The position numbers were made by a program, and so were the translations under genes. 64,000 nt of DNA, from contig CACJJL010000007.1 in assembly GCA_902593735.1 (NCBI GenBank), forward strand, positions 1 to 64,000, given 5' to 3'. Shown here piece after piece: positions 35,390-45,867 of this stretch (positions are counted from its first letter, which is position 1; each line of letters begins with the position of its first letter). The notes beneath the pieces were generated by a model. The model was not told the DNA's origin. It did no database searches and saw only the letters and a list, made by a program, of their open reading frames with translations. The DNA is from an uncultured SAR116 cluster alpha proteobacterium. Lineage in GTDB: Bacteria; Pseudomonadota; Alphaproteobacteria; Puniceispirillales; Marisalimonadaceae.

Positions 35390-36397
35390 TTAAATAAAAA
35401 TATTATGTAAATTTTTTGGTAATTTTAACCCTAAGAATTTTAAATTTTGCTTAAAATCTTCTGAAACATCTGCTGTAATTATTTCACTCTTAGATATTCT
35501 AATTGAATAAGCGTGTAATTGTAAATTCTTTATATTATTTGGTATCCATTTAATGTGAGAAAGTTTCTTATGTTCTGGTAAATTTTGTGGAGATATATAA
35601 ACTTCTGATAAACCTCTATATTTATTATCCCCAACTATAGGTGCATTTATATATTCTAGATGAACTCTTAATTGATGAGTTCGACCTGTTTTCGGATAAA
35701 GGGCAACTAAAGCCACACGAGATCCAACCTTATCTACAACTTTATATTCAGTTATAGCTCTTTTACCCATATTTTGATCAACTGACATTCTTTGATATTT
35801 TTTTGTACCAGATTTTGATAATGGCAAATCAATAGTGCCTACATCAACATTTGGAGACGGAGAAACAATTGCCAAATATGTTTTAATTATTTTTTGATAT
35901 TTAAAAAAAGATGCAAATTTTTTTGCTGCTTTGTTTTCTTTTGCTAGCAACAACAAACCAGATGTATCTTTATCAATTCTGTGGATAAGTTTTAGTGAGA
36001 CGTTATTAGTGGAAATAAATTTTAGCATATCATCAACATGGAACTTTTGCTTGCTACCTCCTTGCACAGCAAGTCCACTAGGTTTATTAATTGCTATATA
36101 TTCATTTGTTTCTTTTATAAATATTTTTTTAAATAAATTTTTATAATACTTTTCATTATATTGACTTATTCTTTTTATTTGATGAGGTTTCTCAAAACTT
36201 ATCTTTTGTGAATAGTTTAGTACTTGACCATAAAATACCTTTGTTGATGATTTAGCTTTTTTTCCATCTAACAAAATCATTCCAAATCTTAAAAACTTCT
36301 CTAAAAGTGATTGGTTTATCTGTCCTAATAATCTTCTAACAGATCTGTCAAGCCTAGTTCCATGTTCTTTTTCAGGTATTTTAATACTTAACATCAT
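35390..36397 (-). CDS. rluC: 23S rRNA pseudouridine synthase RluC
   Basis: 335 residues. N-terminal S4 RNA-binding domain (about 13-70), then the RluA-type catalytic domain with the signature HRIDKDTSGLL; catalytic D144. AINKPSGLAVQGG and GRTHQLRVHL are typical of the RluC/RluD group, which modify 23S rRNA. RluC rather than RluD is chosen from the QGGS wording and the neighbouring HAD and ATP12 genes. Confidence 0.9.
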   Translation of the reverse strand: MMLSIKIPEKEHGTRLDRSVRRLLGQINQSLLEKFLRFGMILLDGKKAKSSTKVFYGQVLNYSQKISFEKPHQIKRISQYNEKYYKNLFKKIFIKETNEYIAINKPSGLAVQGGSKQKFHVDDMLKFISTNNVSLKLIHRIDKDTSGLLLLAKENKAAKKFASFFKYQKIIKTYLAIVSPSPNVDVGTIDLPLSKSGTKKYQRMSVDQNMGKRAITEYKVVDKVGSRVALVALYPKTGRTHQLRVHLEYINAPIVGDNKYRGLSEVYISPQNLPEHKKLSHIKWIPNNIKNLQLHAYSIRISKSEIITADVSEDFKQNLKFLGLKLPKNLHNIFI

Positions 36398-36422
36398 GAA
36401 TTTCTATTTTAGGTAATATTAT

Positions 36423-37277
36423 CTATACTCCAAAAATCCATCCCTCTTTCTTGGATAAATTAGGAACATTCCAATTTTTTTTGTCAGTTGATAAAAATCT
36501 TAATGCCGCTGACGAAATTATTGAATCAGCATCATCTTGATCTGGACCACCAATTATTTGGTTTTTTTTAAGAGGTTGTGAGTTAAAAAAATCTAATGAT
36601 TTGTTAATATTTTCTATTGTATAACCAACTTTTTTTTTAGGTTTAATTTTAGAAAGTCTAAAATAATAAGATGGAAAAATTTCAACAATAACTGTTTTTG
36701 TTGGAAAATTAAGCTCTTCAAAAGGCCAAATTTTTGTTTTGTTTTTTAATAAATTAAGAATTCTCATACCCGCCAGAGTGCCTGTGCCAACAGCCCCAGG
36801 TCCAACACAGTTAAAAGTAGGACTTGGAGAAAGTATTTTTTTTTTAGCTATTATTTCCGTATATCTTCTTCTACTGGAAAAATGTGAACCTTTAAGTTTT
36901 GGTGAATTAAAAAATTTACCATAAGTTTTATTTATCCAGATCTCTCCACCATAAAAATTTTTACTACTTAAATTAATAATATCTATTAACTCCCACAATT
37001 TTTCTACATGAAAAGGACTATCTTTTAAACCTGGAAAATAAGAAAATTTGTCGTAAAACGGATATGAAAATGCAAAATCAAATCCAATAAGATTTCTTTG
37101 CTTCTTTATTTCTTCGTTAAGCCACTTTATTAGTGATGATCTTGTCCAGTACATTTCAGAAGATTTAACTATTTGTGGTACCTCATTTCCAATTTGACAC
37201 GAAGCCACGCTGATACCCTTTTGAAAATTATTTTTGTCGCCAGACCAATCTATTCCTATAAATTTATCAAAATACAT
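36423..37277 (-). CDS. Predicted RNase H-like protein (DUF429-type)
   Basis: 284 residues. Acidic residues fall where an RNase H fold would place them: D10 in GIDWSG, D67 in IGFDFAFSYP, a Glu in VEIFPSYYF near 205, and Asp in DQDDADSIISSAALR near 248. DUF429 proteins are predicted nucleases or nucleic-acid-binding factors of unknown role. A segment PGAVGTGTLAGMRIL is well formed and presumably structural. Its start lies just past the rplQ terminator; it is the first gene of the run with rluC. Confidence 0.65.
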   Translation of the reverse strand: MYFDKFIGIDWSGDKNNFQKGISVASCQIGNEVPQIVKSSEMYWTRSSLIKWLNEEIKKQRNLIGFDFAFSYPFYDKFSYFPGLKDSPFHVEKLWELIDIINLSSKNFYGGEIWINKTYGKFFNSPKLKGSHFSSRRRYTEIIAKKKILSPSPTFNCVGPGAVGTGTLAGMRILNLLKNKTKIWPFEELNFPTKTVIVEIFPSYYFRLSKIKPKKKVGYTIENINKSLDFFNSQPLKKNQIIGGPDQDDADSIISSAALRFLSTDKKNWNVPNLSKKEGWIFGV

Positions 37278-37288
37278 TTTTTACTCAT

Positions 37289-37318
37289 AAAAAAACCGTT
37301 CGCTATATTGAACGGTTT
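37289..37318 (-). terminator. Rho-independent terminator after rplQ
   Basis: On the minus strand, 22 bases past the rplQ stop, a 9-bp stem AAACCGTTC/GAACGGTTT with an 8-base loop is followed by a run of T (plus-strand A run 37289-37295). This ends the whole ribosomal block. Confidence 0.92.
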
Positions 37319-37339
37319 TAAATTTATTTAGTTTGAAAA

Positions 37340-37780
37340 TTATCCTGCAACAGCTTCTTGAGTCTCATCTTCATTGTTATTGTTCTTTTGAACAGGACCA
37401 CTATCTTTACCTCTAGCATTTTCATCTCTATCAACTAATTCAATAACAGCCATTGGTGCACAATCGCCATATCTGTAACCAGCTTTTAAAACTCGTGAAT
37501 AGCCACCCTTTCTTTCTGCATACCTGGATGCGAGTGTGCTAAATAATTTTGACACGATTGAGTAATCCCTTAATTGAGAAAATGCTTGTCGTCTTGCATG
37601 CAAGTTTCCCTTTTTTCCAAGAGAAATTAATTTATCAATTATTGGTTTCATAGTTTTAGCTTTAGGTAATGTCGTTATTATCTGCTCATGCTTAATGATG
37701 GCCTGAGCCATGTTTTTGAACAAGGCTTTTCTGTGAGAAGAGGTTCTGTTAAGTTTTTTTCCTTTTATTCTGTGTTTCAT
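37340..37780 (-). CDS. rplQ: 50S ribosomal protein L17
   Basis: 146 residues. The conserved start [19 protein letters not shown] and the core [20 protein letters not shown] identify L17, which sits near the exit tunnel. The last 20 residues are an asparagine- and glutamate-rich tail beyond the E. coli length (127). Last gene of the block; its terminator follows. Confidence 0.97.
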   Translation of the reverse strand: MKHRIKGKKLNRTSSHRKALFKNMAQAIIKHEQIITTLPKAKTMKPIIDKLISLGKKGNLHARRQAFSQLRDYSIVSKLFSTLASRYAERKGGYSRVLKAGYRYGDCAPMAVIELVDRDENARGKDSGPVQKNNNNEDETQEAVAG

Positions 37781-37807
37781 AAAATTCTCCTAAACTTTTT
37801 TATTGAA

Positions 37808-38824
37808 TTAGAATGGTTCTTCTATTCTTTTTACTAATTCTTCAATATTTTCTGGAGGCCAATTTTCAACATCCATGCCTAGTTCTAGGCCCATTACTTT
37901 TAACACTTCCCTAATTTCATTAAGACTTTTTCTACCAAAATTAGGAGTACGTAACATTTCAGGTTCTGACCTTTGTACTAAATCTCCAATATATACTATG
38001 TTGTCATTTTTTAAACAATTCGCTGACCTAACTGATAACTCTAGTTCATCTACTTTTCTTAAAAGATTCTTATTAAATGGAAGATCTTCTAAAACTTCCG
38101 GTGTTTCCTCTTCCTCTGGTTCTTCAAAGTTTATAAAGTTACTAAGTTGATCTTGCATTATTCTAGCTGAAAATGCCACAGCGTCTTCAGGAGTGACAGA
38201 ACCATCAGTTGTAACGATTAATGATAATTTATCGTAATCCGTTTGTTGACCTACTCGTGCGTTATCAACATTATAAGAGACTTGAACTACTGGGCTGTAA
38301 ATTGCATCAATCGGAATTACACCAATGGCTACATCATCTTTTCTGTTAATTGATGAAGAAACATACCCTTTTCCATTTTCAACAGTAAACTCTGCAGCAA
38401 ATTTAGCACCTTTATCTAGTGTACAAATTTCATGATCTTTATTCATAATTTCAATCTCAGGCGGACACTCTATCATGCCTGCGGTTACAGTAACTGGGCC
38501 TTCAACATTTAATTGGATTTTTTTTATACCATCATAATCCATTCTTACTTTTATACCTTTAACATTTAATATAATATCAGTAAGGTCTTCTCTTACACCT
38601 GGAATGGATGAGAATTCGTGCAACACTCCTTGAACTTGAATTGAGGTTATAGCTGAACCTTGAAGAGATGAAAGTAATATTCGTCTAAGTGCATTTCCGA
38701 TAGTGACACCGTAGCCCCTTTCGAGAGGTTCTGCAATTATTGTAGAGGTGTTTTTAAGTTTATCCTCCTCTTTAACTTCAAGTTTAGAAGGTTTTATTAT
38801 TTCTTTCCAATTCTTTTCAATCAT
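37808..38824 (-). CDS. rpoA: RNA polymerase alpha subunit
   Basis: 338 residues. The N-terminal domain drives dimerisation and assembly ([20 protein letters not shown] near residue 35). An acidic linker ([11 protein letters not shown]) near residue 240 leads to the C-terminal DNA-binding domain ([12 protein letters not shown]), which contacts UP elements and activators. Between rpsK and rplQ as in most bacteria. Confidence 0.97.
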   Translation of the reverse strand: MIEKNWKEIIKPSKLEVKEEDKLKNTSTIIAEPLERGYGVTIGNALRRILLSSLQGSAITSIQVQGVLHEFSSIPGVREDLTDIILNVKGIKVRMDYDGIKKIQLNVEGPVTVTAGMIECPPEIEIMNKDHEICTLDKGAKFAAEFTVENGKGYVSSSINRKDDVAIGVIPIDAIYSPVVQVSYNVDNARVGQQTDYDKLSLIVTTDGSVTPEDAVAFSARIMQDQLSNFINFEEPEEEETPEVLEDLPFNKNLLRKVDELELSVRSANCLKNDNIVYIGDLVQRSEPEMLRTPNFGRKSLNEIREVLKVMGLELGMDVENWPPENIEELVKRIEEPF

Positions 38825-38877
38825 GATTACTCTCTATAATAAATTGTTAAGTTATAAACTTGTCTTAATTTGTTAAC

Positions 38878-39273
38878 TTAGACTCTTCTACGCTTTTTTG
38901 GTCTGCATCCATTATGAGGAATAGGTGTAACATCTCTTATAGAATTAACCTGAAAGCCAATTGTTTGTAGAGCTCTAAGAGCTGATTCTCTTCCTGATCC
39001 AGGCCCTTGCACTTGTATATCAACTGTTTTTACACCGTGTTCAGATGCTTTTTTCCCAGCATCCTCAGCTGCAAGCTGAGCAGCATAAGGCGTAGACTTC
39101 CTTGAGCCTTTGAAACCCATTGTACCAGAAGAAGACCAAGAAATTGCATTACCTTGTATGTCTGTAATAGTTACAACAGTATTATTAAAAGATGAATTAA
39201 CGTGTGCTACAGCATTTGTAACATTCTTTTTTTCTTTGCGACGAACTCTTGTCTGTGTAGGTTGTTTAGCCAT
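38878..39273 (-). CDS. rpsK: 30S ribosomal protein S11
   Basis: 131 residues. Core [20 protein letters not shown] and the C-terminal [15 protein letters not shown] are diagnostic. S11 lies on the 30S platform close to the E site. It is 23 bp downstream of rpsM. Confidence 0.97.
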   Translation of the reverse strand: MAKQPTQTRVRRKEKKNVTNAVAHVNSSFNNTVVTITDIQGNAISWSSSGTMGFKGSRKSTPYAAQLAAEDAGKKASEHGVKTVDIQVQGPGSGRESALRALQTIGFQVNSIRDVTPIPHNGCRPKKRRRV

Positions 39274-39296
39274 TAATTTGATTCTCCTTATGAAGA

Positions 39297-39665
39297 TTAC
39301 TTCTTTTTGCCTGCAATTGCTTTTGCAGGACCTTTTCTAGTTCTTGCATTTGTATGTGTTCTTTGTCCTCTAACTGGAAGATTTTTTCTATGCCTAAGAC
39401 CTCTTAAACAACCCAAATCTAAATACCTTTTTATGTCCATAGAGGTTTTTCTTCTTAAGTCACCTTCAACCAGATAATCAGAATCAATTAAATCTCTAAT
39501 TTTTGTAAGTTCTTCTTCCGACAAATTATTAACTCTTTTATCCTGAGAAACACCAACTTTATTACAAATGTCTCTAGAACTTGTTAATCCAATGCCATGA
39601 ACATAAGTAAGAGCAATATGAACTCTTTTATTAGTTGGTACATTAATACCTGCGATACGTGCCAC
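39297..39665 (-). CDS. rpsM: 30S ribosomal protein S13
   Basis: 122 residues. [19 protein letters not shown] at the start and [19 protein letters not shown] near the end are diagnostic; the basic tail reaches the P-site tRNA. First gene of the alpha-operon part. It has its own promoter and a hairpin leader, described separately. Confidence 0.97.
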   Translation of the reverse strand: MARIAGINVPTNKRVHIALTYVHGIGLTSSRDICNKVGVSQDKRVNNLSEEELTKIRDLIDSDYLVEGDLRRKTSMDIKRYLDLGCLRGLRHRKNLPVRGQRTHTNARTRKGPAKAIAGKKK

Positions 39666-39693
39666 TAATTTCTCCTTTTTTTCAATTTTTTAA

Positions 39694-39717
39694 GATCTAT
39701 TTGAAACTTAATAGATC
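39694..39717 (-). promoter_or_regulatory. Hairpin in the rpsM leader
   Basis: An 8-bp perfect inverted repeat GATCTATT/AATAGATC around an 8-base loop lies between the rpsM promoter and its Shine-Dalgarno. Being in the 5' UTR, without a U tract, it may be a translational control site (S4 controls this operon in E. coli) or an mRNA stabiliser. Regulation is inferred. Confidence 0.45.
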
Positions 39718-39721
39718 GAGG

Positions 39722-39749
39722 ATTATAATCTTAACAATTTATCAGTCAA
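39722..39749 (-). promoter_or_regulatory. Sigma70-like promoter of rpsM-rpsK-rpoA-rplQ
   Basis: Minus-strand -35 TTGACT (39749-39744), 16-base spacer and consensus -10 TATAAT (39727-39722), in the 87-bp gap after adk. One of the best promoter matches in the window. Confidence 0.75.
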
Positions 39750-39752
39750 CTT

Positions 39753-40322
39753 TTATAATTTTAATAATTCTAGAATATCTTTTGTTACTTTTTCAATATT
39801 TTGCATGCCATTTATGGTATTAAGTATTTCACGTTCTTTATAATATTTTAAAACTGGCAATGTGTCTTTTCTATATACAAAAATTCTGTTTTTTAATATT
39901 TCTGTTTTATCATCACCTCTATTATAATTACTCTCTTTAGCTCGTTGAATTATTCTTTCAATCAATAATTCTTCATCAACATTAATTTCGATTACTTTAT
40001 TTATTTTTTTATTTAAGTTTTCTAATATTTCACCCAGATCAACTGCTTGTTTTAATGTTCTAGGAAAACCATCAAGAATAAATCCTTTTTCACAATCTGA
40101 TTTACAAATTCTTTTTTCAATCATTGACATTATAATTTCATCTGATACTAAATCCCCAGAGTCCATAATTAATTTTGCTACTTTGCCTAGATCAGTTCTC
40201 GCATTAACTTCTTCTCTTAACATATCCCCAGTTGAAATTTGAACAATTTTAAATTTGTCAACTAATATTTTAGCTTGAGTACCTTTACCTGCTCCAGGTG
40301 GACCAAATAATATTAAGTTCAT
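39753..40322 (-). CDS. adk: Adenylate kinase, short-LID form
   Basis: 189 residues. Interconverts ATP, ADP and AMP. P-loop GPPGAGKGTQ at 7-16, the NMP-binding STGDMLR, and LDGFPRT are present. The LID is the short version (no Zn-type CxxC), as usual in alphaproteobacteria. It begins immediately after secY. Confidence 0.96.
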   Translation of the reverse strand: MNLILFGPPGAGKGTQAKILVDKFKIVQISTGDMLREEVNARTDLGKVAKLIMDSGDLVSDEIIMSMIEKRICKSDCEKGFILDGFPRTLKQAVDLGEILENLNKKINKVIEINVDEELLIERIIQRAKESNYNRGDDKTEILKNRIFVYRKDTLPVLKYYKEREILNTINGMQNIEKVTKDILELLKL

Positions 40323-41651
40323 TTAGCGTCTCCCACCTCGTAATCTTGTTTTTTTTATTAAACCTGCATATCTATGAGCAATTAAATGAGATTGAGCCTG
40401 CGATACTGTATCCATCGAAACTGTAACCACAATTAACAAACTTGTACCACCAAAATAAAATGGTATAGAATATTTTGATATTAAAATTTCTGGTAAAATA
40501 CAAACAGCGGCCAAATAAGTTGCCCCAATAGCTGTAAGTCTTGTTAATACAAAATCTAAATATTCAGCTGTAGGTGGACCAGGTCTAATACCAGGGACAT
40601 AACCTCCATTCTTTTTTAAATTATCTGCAGTTTCGTCTGGATTAAATACAATAGCTGTGTAAAAAAACGCAAAAAAGACAATTAATCCTATATAAATTGC
40701 CAAGTAGAGTGGTTGCCCTCTACCAAAATAAGAATTTATTGTTAAAACCCAATCTGAGCTATTTCCATCTAAACCTGAAAAAGAAGATAGTGAGGTAGGA
40801 AGCAATAACAAAGCTGATGCAAATATTGGAGGTATAACTCCAGGAACATTAATTTTTAATGGTAAATGCGAAGAATCACCAGAAAACATTTTATTTCCCA
40901 TTTGTCTCTTAGGATATTGTACAATTATTTTTCTTTGGGATCGTTCAATAAATACAATAAAAATTATCACCGCAATAGCCAAAATGAATATTGCAATAAT
41001 TAAAAAAGTAGAAATCGACCCTGTTCTACCTTGCTCTAGTATTTGAGCCATAGCTCTAGGTAATTCTGCAACTATACCTGCAAAAATTATTAGGGATACT
41101 CCATTTCCTATACCTCTAGAAGTAATTTGCTCTCCTAGCCAGAGTAAAAACATTACTGAACCAACTAAAGTAACAACAGTAGTAACTTTAAAAAAAACAC
41201 CAGGATTATTAACTAATTGACCTGATGCTCCTGAGGTTCCTTCTAAGGCTATAGCAAACCCATAGGCCTGAACTGTAGCCAGTAATACTGTTAAATATCT
41301 TGTATATTGATTTATAGTTTTTCTTCCAGATTCTCCTTCTTTCTTCAATTGTGACATTTGAGGTGAAATTGAAGTCATGAGTTGCATTATAATAGAGGCA
41401 GAAATGTATGGAAGAATCGTTAATGCAAATATAGTCATTCTTCCTAATGCACCACCCGAAAACATATTAAACATACCCAATACTCCATTATTGGCATTAT
41501 TAACGATTTCAGATAATGCAACAGAGTTAATTCCAGGAACAGGTATATAGGTCCCTAATCTATATATAATTAAGGCCCCTAAAGTAAATAAAATTCTTTG
41601 ACGCAGTTCAGTAGCTTGTCCTAAAACCCCAAACATACTCTCATTTGCCAT
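40323..41651 (-). CDS. secY: Protein translocase subunit SecY
   Basis: 442 residues with ten hydrophobic helices. It forms the protein-conducting channel with SecE and SecG. YRLGTYIPVPGIN near residue 30, the NPDETADNLKKNGGYVPGIRPG loop region near 330 (seen here as two parts), and the basic C-terminal tail are typical. Its stop abuts the adk start; the L36 gene often found here is absent from the window. Confidence 0.97.
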   Translation of the reverse strand: MANESMFGVLGQATELRQRILFTLGALIIYRLGTYIPVPGINSVALSEIVNNANNGVLGMFNMFSGGALGRMTIFALTILPYISASIIMQLMTSISPQMSQLKKEGESGRKTINQYTRYLTVLLATVQAYGFAIALEGTSGASGQLVNNPGVFFKVTTVVTLVGSVMFLLWLGEQITSRGIGNGVSLIIFAGIVAELPRAMAQILEQGRTGSISTFLIIAIFILAIAVIIFIVFIERSQRKIIVQYPKRQMGNKMFSGDSSHLPLKINVPGVIPPIFASALLLLPTSLSSFSGLDGNSSDWVLTINSYFGRGQPLYLAIYIGLIVFFAFFYTAIVFNPDETADNLKKNGGYVPGIRPGPPTAEYLDFVLTRLTAIGATYLAAVCILPEILISKYSIPFYFGGTSLLIVVTVSMDTVSQAQSHLIAHRYAGLIKKTRLRGGRR

Positions 41652-41654
41652 TAA

Positions 41655-42155
41655 TTAAACTCCAGATTGATTATCTTTATTAGGAATACTTTTTTTACTT
41701 CCAATTATAGTTATAGAACCTCCTACCTTTTCAATACTTTCTCTTGCAGATTTTGAAAGAGAAGATGTTTCAATGTCAATTTTATCTATAATTTTTCCAT
41801 TAGCTAAAAGTTTGATTTTAGATTGATTAGATTTGATTAAACCAAGATCAATGAAGGTTTGAAAACTTATAATTTTTTTTGGATCAATTTTTTTACTATT
41901 AATAAGTGTCTGTATTTTTCCTAAATTTAGTTCGGTATAAATTATCTTATTAGTATTTTTAAAACCTCTTTTTGGTAATCGTCTATGAATTGGCATTTGC
42001 CCACCCTCAAATCCTTTGATAGAAACACCAGATCTTGCCTTTTGTCCTTTGTGACCCTTTCCAGAAGTCTTACCAGTTCCAGAACCAATGCCTCTTCCAA
42101 TTCTTTTAGGGGATATCGACGAGCCTATATTATCTTTTAATTGGTTTAATTTCAT
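41655..42155 (-). CDS. rplO: 50S ribosomal protein L15
   Basis: About 166 residues from ATG 42155 (ATG 42158 is equally placed to the AGGAG). The start MKLNQLKDNIG and glycine-rich KRIGRGIGSGTGKTSGKGHKG identify L15. The C-terminus is longer than in E. coli by about 20 residues. secY follows three bases later. Confidence 0.96.
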   Translation of the reverse strand: MKLNQLKDNIGSSISPKRIGRGIGSGTGKTSGKGHKGQKARSGVSIKGFEGGQMPIHRRLPKRGFKNTNKIIYTELNLGKIQTLINSKKIDPKKIISFQTFIDLGLIKSNQSKIKLLANGKIIDKIDIETSSLSKSARESIEKVGGSITIIGSKKSIPNKDNQSGV

Positions 42156-42184
42156 CATTTTCTCCTATCTAGTAATTTAATTGA

Positions 42185-42367
42185 TTAATCAACTTTAACT
42201 AGATGCTTGACTTTATTTATCATCCCTCTAATTGAAGGGGTGTTTTGTAATTCTTTTTGTCTACCTATTTTGTTAAGGCCTAATCCTATTAAAGTTTGTC
42301 TCTGATAGGATTGTCTTCCTATTGGACTTTTCTTCTGTGTTACAACAATGGTTTTTTTATCTATCAT
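42185..42367 (-). CDS. rpmD: 50S ribosomal protein L30
   Basis: 60 residues, standard length. [19 protein letters not shown] and the C-terminal [12 protein letters not shown] identify L30. It lies 8 bp after rpsE. Confidence 0.95.
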   Translation of the reverse strand: MIDKKTIVVTQKKSPIGRQSYQRQTLIGLGLNKIGRQKELQNTPSIRGMINKVKHLVKVD

Positions 42368-42375
42368 TTTTACTC

Positions 42376-42942
42376 CTAACTAACAGTAGAATTTGTATTT
42401 GAAACTGACTTAGGTTGATTTCCGAATATTTCAGCAACCTTTTTACCTCGTTTGTTAGCAACACTTCTTGGAGCATTCATAGATCTAAAAGCGTCAAAAG
42501 TTGCCTTTATCATATTATGTGGGTTTGAAGTACCAATTGATTTTGCTACAACATCTTGAACACCAAGTGTTTCAAAAACAGCTCTCATAGGTCCACCAGC
42601 AATAATGCCAGTTCCAGAGGGAGCTGATCTTAAAACAACTTTACCAGCTCCAAAATGTCCATTCATGTCATGGTGCAGTGTTCTACCTTCCTTTAAAGGA
42701 ACTTTAACCATATTTTTTTTTGCATCGTCAGTTGCTTTTTTTATAGCCTCAGGAACTTCCTTGGCTTTACCAGTTCCAAATCCCACCTTCCCTCTTTGAT
42801 CACCTACAACAACTAATGCAGCAAATCCGAAACGTCTCCCACCCTTAACAACTTTTGCCACTCTATTTATGCCAACGAGTTTGTCTACCAGGTCAATTTC
42901 ATCTTTTAAATTTTTTTTATCTTGCTTATCAATTCTTGTCAT
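42376..42942 (-). CDS. rpsE: 30S ribosomal protein S5
   Basis: 188 residues. Double-stranded-RNA-binding-like N domain with [20 protein letters not shown], then [15 protein letters not shown] and [13 protein letters not shown]5 helps decoding fidelity. The C-terminal 20 residues are an Asn/Ser-rich extension. Confidence 0.97.
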   Translation of the reverse strand: MTRIDKQDKKNLKDEIDLVDKLVGINRVAKVVKGGRRFGFAALVVVGDQRGKVGFGTGKAKEVPEAIKKATDDAKKNMVKVPLKEGRTLHHDMNGHFGAGKVVLRSAPSGTGIIAGGPMRAVFETLGVQDVVAKSIGTSNPHNMIKATFDAFRSMNAPRSVANKRGKKVAEIFGNQPKSVSNTNSTVS

Positions 42943-42951
42943 ATAAAACCC

Positions 42952-43314
42952 CTAAAATTTTAAACCAGCTTCTCTAGCTCCATCAGCTAAATTTTTTACT
43001 CTACCATGGAAAATATAACCCCCTCTGTCAAAAACCACGTTTTTAATTCCTTTTTTTAAAGCTTTTTCTGCTACTAACTTACCAACTACAGTAGCAACTT
43101 CTTTTGTTCCACAATTTTTAAATTTATTTTTTATATTACTTTCAAGACTTGAGGCAGAAGTAAGAGTTATACCTGCCTTATCATCAATTATCTGACCATA
43201 GATATGCTTGCTAGATCTGAATACGGAAAGTCTTAACTTTCCATAAGATTTGTTTTTAAGGCTTTGTCTATTTCTTTTTGTTCTTTTATCATGTAAATAC
43301 TTTGAATTAGTCAT
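42952..43314 (-). CDS. rplR: 50S ribosomal protein L18
   Basis: 120 residues. A 5S rRNA-binding protein; [18 protein letters not shown] and [26 protein letters not shown] (given here as a continuous region at the C-terminus, residues 93-118) fit L18. Confidence 0.96.
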   Translation of the reverse strand: MTNSKYLHDKRTKRNRQSLKNKSYGKLRLSVFRSSKHIYGQIIDDKAGITLTSASSLESNIKNKFKNCGTKEVATVVGKLVAEKALKKGIKNVVFDRGGYIFHGRVKNLADGAREAGLKF

Positions 43315-43322
43315 TTCAACCT

Positions 43323-43856
43323 CTATTTCTTTTTACCTTCTTTTCTTAGCACGAATTCATTACTATATCTTATGCCTTTCCCTTTAAAAGGTTCTGGTGG
43401 CCTCTTAGAACGAACCATTGCAGCAAATTCACCAAGTTTTTGTTTGTTAGCACCAGTGATTGTAAATTTGGTATTACCATCCATTTTAATGGAAAGATCA
43501 TCAGGTACTTCAATCTCAACAGAATGACTTAGTCCAAGGCTCAAAGACAATTTTTTTCCTTGAAGTGAGCACCTATAACCTACACCTATAATCTCCAAAT
43601 CTTTAGAAAAACCAACATTAACTCCCTGAACAGCGTTATTTATTAGTGCTCTAGTTGTTCCCCACAGTGCTTTAGTACGAGAACTTTTATCTTTGGGTTC
43701 AACTTTTATTACTTTGTTCTCAACTTTTACATTAATTAAATTATTTATGGGCGCACTAAGCTCACCTTTGGCACCTTTTACAAAAAATTTGTCCTCTTCT
43801 TTTCTAACTTCAACGCCATCTGGAATATTAATAATAGCCTGACCTACTCTAGACAT
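43323..43856 (-). CDS. rplF: 50S ribosomal protein L6
   Basis: 177 residues, standard length, with two repeated alpha/beta domains. [15 protein letters not shown] at the start and [11 protein letters not shown] near the end are diagnostic. L6 lies near the factor-binding site. Confidence 0.97.
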   Translation of the reverse strand: MSRVGQAIINIPDGVEVRKEEDKFFVKGAKGELSAPINNLINVKVENKVIKVEPKDKSSRTKALWGTTRALINNAVQGVNVGFSKDLEIIGVGYRCSLQGKKLSLSLGLSHSVEIEVPDDLSIKMDGNTKFTITGANKQKLGEFAAMVRSKRPPEPFKGKGIRYSNEFVLRKEGKKK

Positions 43857-43865
43857 AGTAAACTC

Positions 43866-44264
43866 CTAAAATACTTGACAAAGAACTTCACCACCTACGT
43901 GAGCAGCTCTGGCTTCATTGTCACTCATTACGCCTCTTGGGGTAGACAATATAGATATACCAAGACCATTATACGTTCTTGGTAAATCATTTATGCTTGA
44001 ATATACCCTTCTACCTGGAGTAGATACTCTTTTAATTTCACTAATTACGGGCTTACCCTCATAGTATTTTAATTCTATTTTGAATTCATGAATTCCAGGT
44101 CTTTTTTCAACTTTGGAAAAATTACGTATATATCCTTCTCTTTTCAAAACATCTAGAACATTTGCTCTAAACCTAGAGGCAGGAGCCTCTACTACAGTTT
44201 TATTGGATGATTGACCATTCCTTATTCGGGTCAACATATCACCAAGTGTATCACTCATCGACAT
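43866..44264 (-). CDS. rpsH: 30S ribosomal protein S8
   Basis: 132 residues. [15 protein letters not shown] at the start and [23 protein letters not shown] at the end (residues 108-130) are diagnostic. In E. coli S8 represses its own operon by binding the rplE leader; no obvious copy of that structure was seen here. Confidence 0.96.
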   Translation of the reverse strand: MSMSDTLGDMLTRIRNGQSSNKTVVEAPASRFRANVLDVLKREGYIRNFSKVEKRPGIHEFKIELKYYEGKPVISEIKRVSTPGRRVYSSINDLPRTYNGLGISILSTPRGVMSDNEARAAHVGGEVLCQVF

Positions 44265-44277
44265 AATTAATACCTCT

Positions 44278-44583
44278 CTACCAACTTGATTTTACCATTC
44301 CTGGAATTTGTCCAGATAATGCCAATTCTCTTAAAGCTATTCGTGACATTTTTACTTTTCTGTAATAACCTCTTGGCCTGCCTGTTATGAGACAACGATT
44401 TCTTAATCGAATTTTTGAACCATTTCTTGGCATTTCAGAAAGCTTCAGCTGGGCTTCAAACCTTTCTTCTATAGGTAAAGACCTATTATTACAGATTGCC
44501 TTTAAACGATCTCTTCTAGACTTATTTTTTTTAACTTGCTTTTCCTTGTTCAAATTTTTTTGGATAGCACTTTTTTTTGCCAT
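44278..44583 (-). CDS. rpsN: 30S ribosomal protein S14, zinc-free type
   Basis: 101 residues. [16 protein letters not shown] and the [12 protein letters not shown] end identify S14. The length and lack of CxxC pairs show the long C-minus form that does not need zinc. Confidence 0.97.
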   Translation of the reverse strand: MAKKSAIQKNLNKEKQVKKNKSRRDRLKAICNNRSLPIEERFEAQLKLSEMPRNGSKIRLRNRCLITGRPRGYYRKVKMSRIALRELALSGQIPGMVKSSW

Positions 44584-44605
44584 CTATGTCTCCTAATTAA
44601 AATTA

Positions 44606-45148
44606 TTATAAATTAAATGGAAAGTTAAAACCATTTAACAACTCTTTTGCTTCGTAATCAGATTTTGCAGAAGTAACAAAAATTATGTCCATACCTCTTA
44701 TGGAATCAACATTGTCATATTCAATCTCTGGAAAAACGTATTGTTCTTTCAAGCCAATGGCATAATTTCCATTGCCATCAAAACTTTTTGGGTTAACCCC
44801 TCTAAAATCACGAACCCTAGGTAACGCAATATTCACAAACCTATCAACAAATTCGTACATTTTATTTTTCCTAAGAGTTACTTTTACACCAATAGGCATA
44901 CCCTCCCTTAGTTTAAAGCTTGCATTAGCTTTCTTAGACTTAGTAACGACTGGCCTCTGACCAGTGATAGCGGCCAATTCTTTAATTGCAATTTCTATTT
45001 TTTTACTATCTTTTACAGCCTCTCCAACGCCCATATTTATAACAACTTTTTGAAGTTTTGGTATTTGAAATACATTTTTATATTTGAATTTTTCCTTTAA
45101 CATTGGAGAAATTTCTTCATTGTATTGTTTTTGTAGTCTAACAGTCAT
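44606..45148 (-). CDS. rplE: 50S ribosomal protein L5
   Basis: 180 residues from ATG 45148; the upstream ATG at 45160 overlaps the GGAG Shine-Dalgarno and would add four residues. [34 protein letters not shown] and [11 protein letters not shown] are diagnostic. Binds 5S rRNA. Confidence 0.96.
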   Translation of the reverse strand: MTVRLQKQYNEEISPMLKEKFKYKNVFQIPKLQKVVINMGVGEAVKDSKKIEIAIKELAAITGQRPVVTKSKKANASFKLREGMPIGVKVTLRKNKMYEFVDRFVNIALPRVRDFRGVNPKSFDGNGNYAIGLKEQYVFPEIEYDNVDSIRGMDIIFVTSAKSDYEAKELLNGFNFPFNL

Positions 45149-45161
45149 TATTAACTCCATG

Positions 45162-45479
45162 TTAATTATCTAAAGATAAGCCTGAACTTACTGTAAATCT
45201 TTTTTTAACACCATCTTTGAATTCATATTTTATTCTTGTCGGTTTACCGTTCTCTGGATCTACATGTGCTACATTTGAAATATGTATTGAGGCTTCTTTT
45301 TCTTCGATTTTGCCAGGACTTTCTTGGGTAGCTTTTTTATGTTTTTTTACAATATTAATACCTTCCACAATTACCCTATCCTTATTTTTTAAGATTGATG
45401 AAACATTTCCAGTCTTACCTTTATCTTTACCCGAAATTACAATTACAGTATCACCAGTTTTAATTTTAAATTTTTTCAT
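45162..45479 (-). CDS. rplX: 50S ribosomal protein L24
   Basis: About 105 residues. [20 protein letters not shown] is the KOW motif that marks L24, an early assembly protein. The start overlaps the rplN stop (TGATG), with the rplN 3' end supplying GGAGG as Shine-Dalgarno. A GTG at 45482 is an alternative start. Confidence 0.96.
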   Translation of the reverse strand: MKKFKIKTGDTVIVISGKDKGKTGNVSSILKNKDRVIVEGINIVKKHKKATQESPGKIEEKEASIHISNVAHVDPENGKPTRIKYEFKDGVKKRFTVSSGLSLDN

Positions 45480-45847
45480 CACAATACCTCCGGAGCAAGA
45501 GAAACTATTTTCATAAATTTACGACTGCGCAACTCCCTAGTTACTGGTCCAAAAATACGTGTGCCTATAGGTTCGTTGCTTTTGTTGACTAACACAGCTG
45601 CATTTTTATCAAAACGTATAGATGTTCCGTCATTTCTTCTGACTTCTTTGGAGGTTCTAACAATGACAGCCCTATGAATATCACCTTTTTTTACACGCCC
45701 TCTAGGAATGGCTTCTTTAATTGAAACAACAATCACATCACCAACAGCTGCGGTTTTTCGTCCAGAACCACCTAAAACTTTTATACATTGGATTCTCCTT
45801 GCACCTGAATTATCCGCAACATCTAAGTTGCTTTGCATTTGTATCAT
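45479..45847 (-). CDS. rplN: 50S ribosomal protein L14
   Basis: 122 residues, standard. [17 protein letters not shown] at the start and [13 protein letters not shown] near the end are diagnostic. Sits at the subunit interface. Confidence 0.97.
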   Translation of the reverse strand: MIQMQSNLDVADNSGARRIQCIKVLGGSGRKTAAVGDVIVVSIKEAIPRGRVKKGDIHRAVIVRTSKEVRRNDGTSIRFDKNAAVLVNKSNEPIGTRIFGPVTRELRSRKFMKIVSLAPEVL

Positions 45848-45867
45848 TATATGTCTCCAGAAATTAG

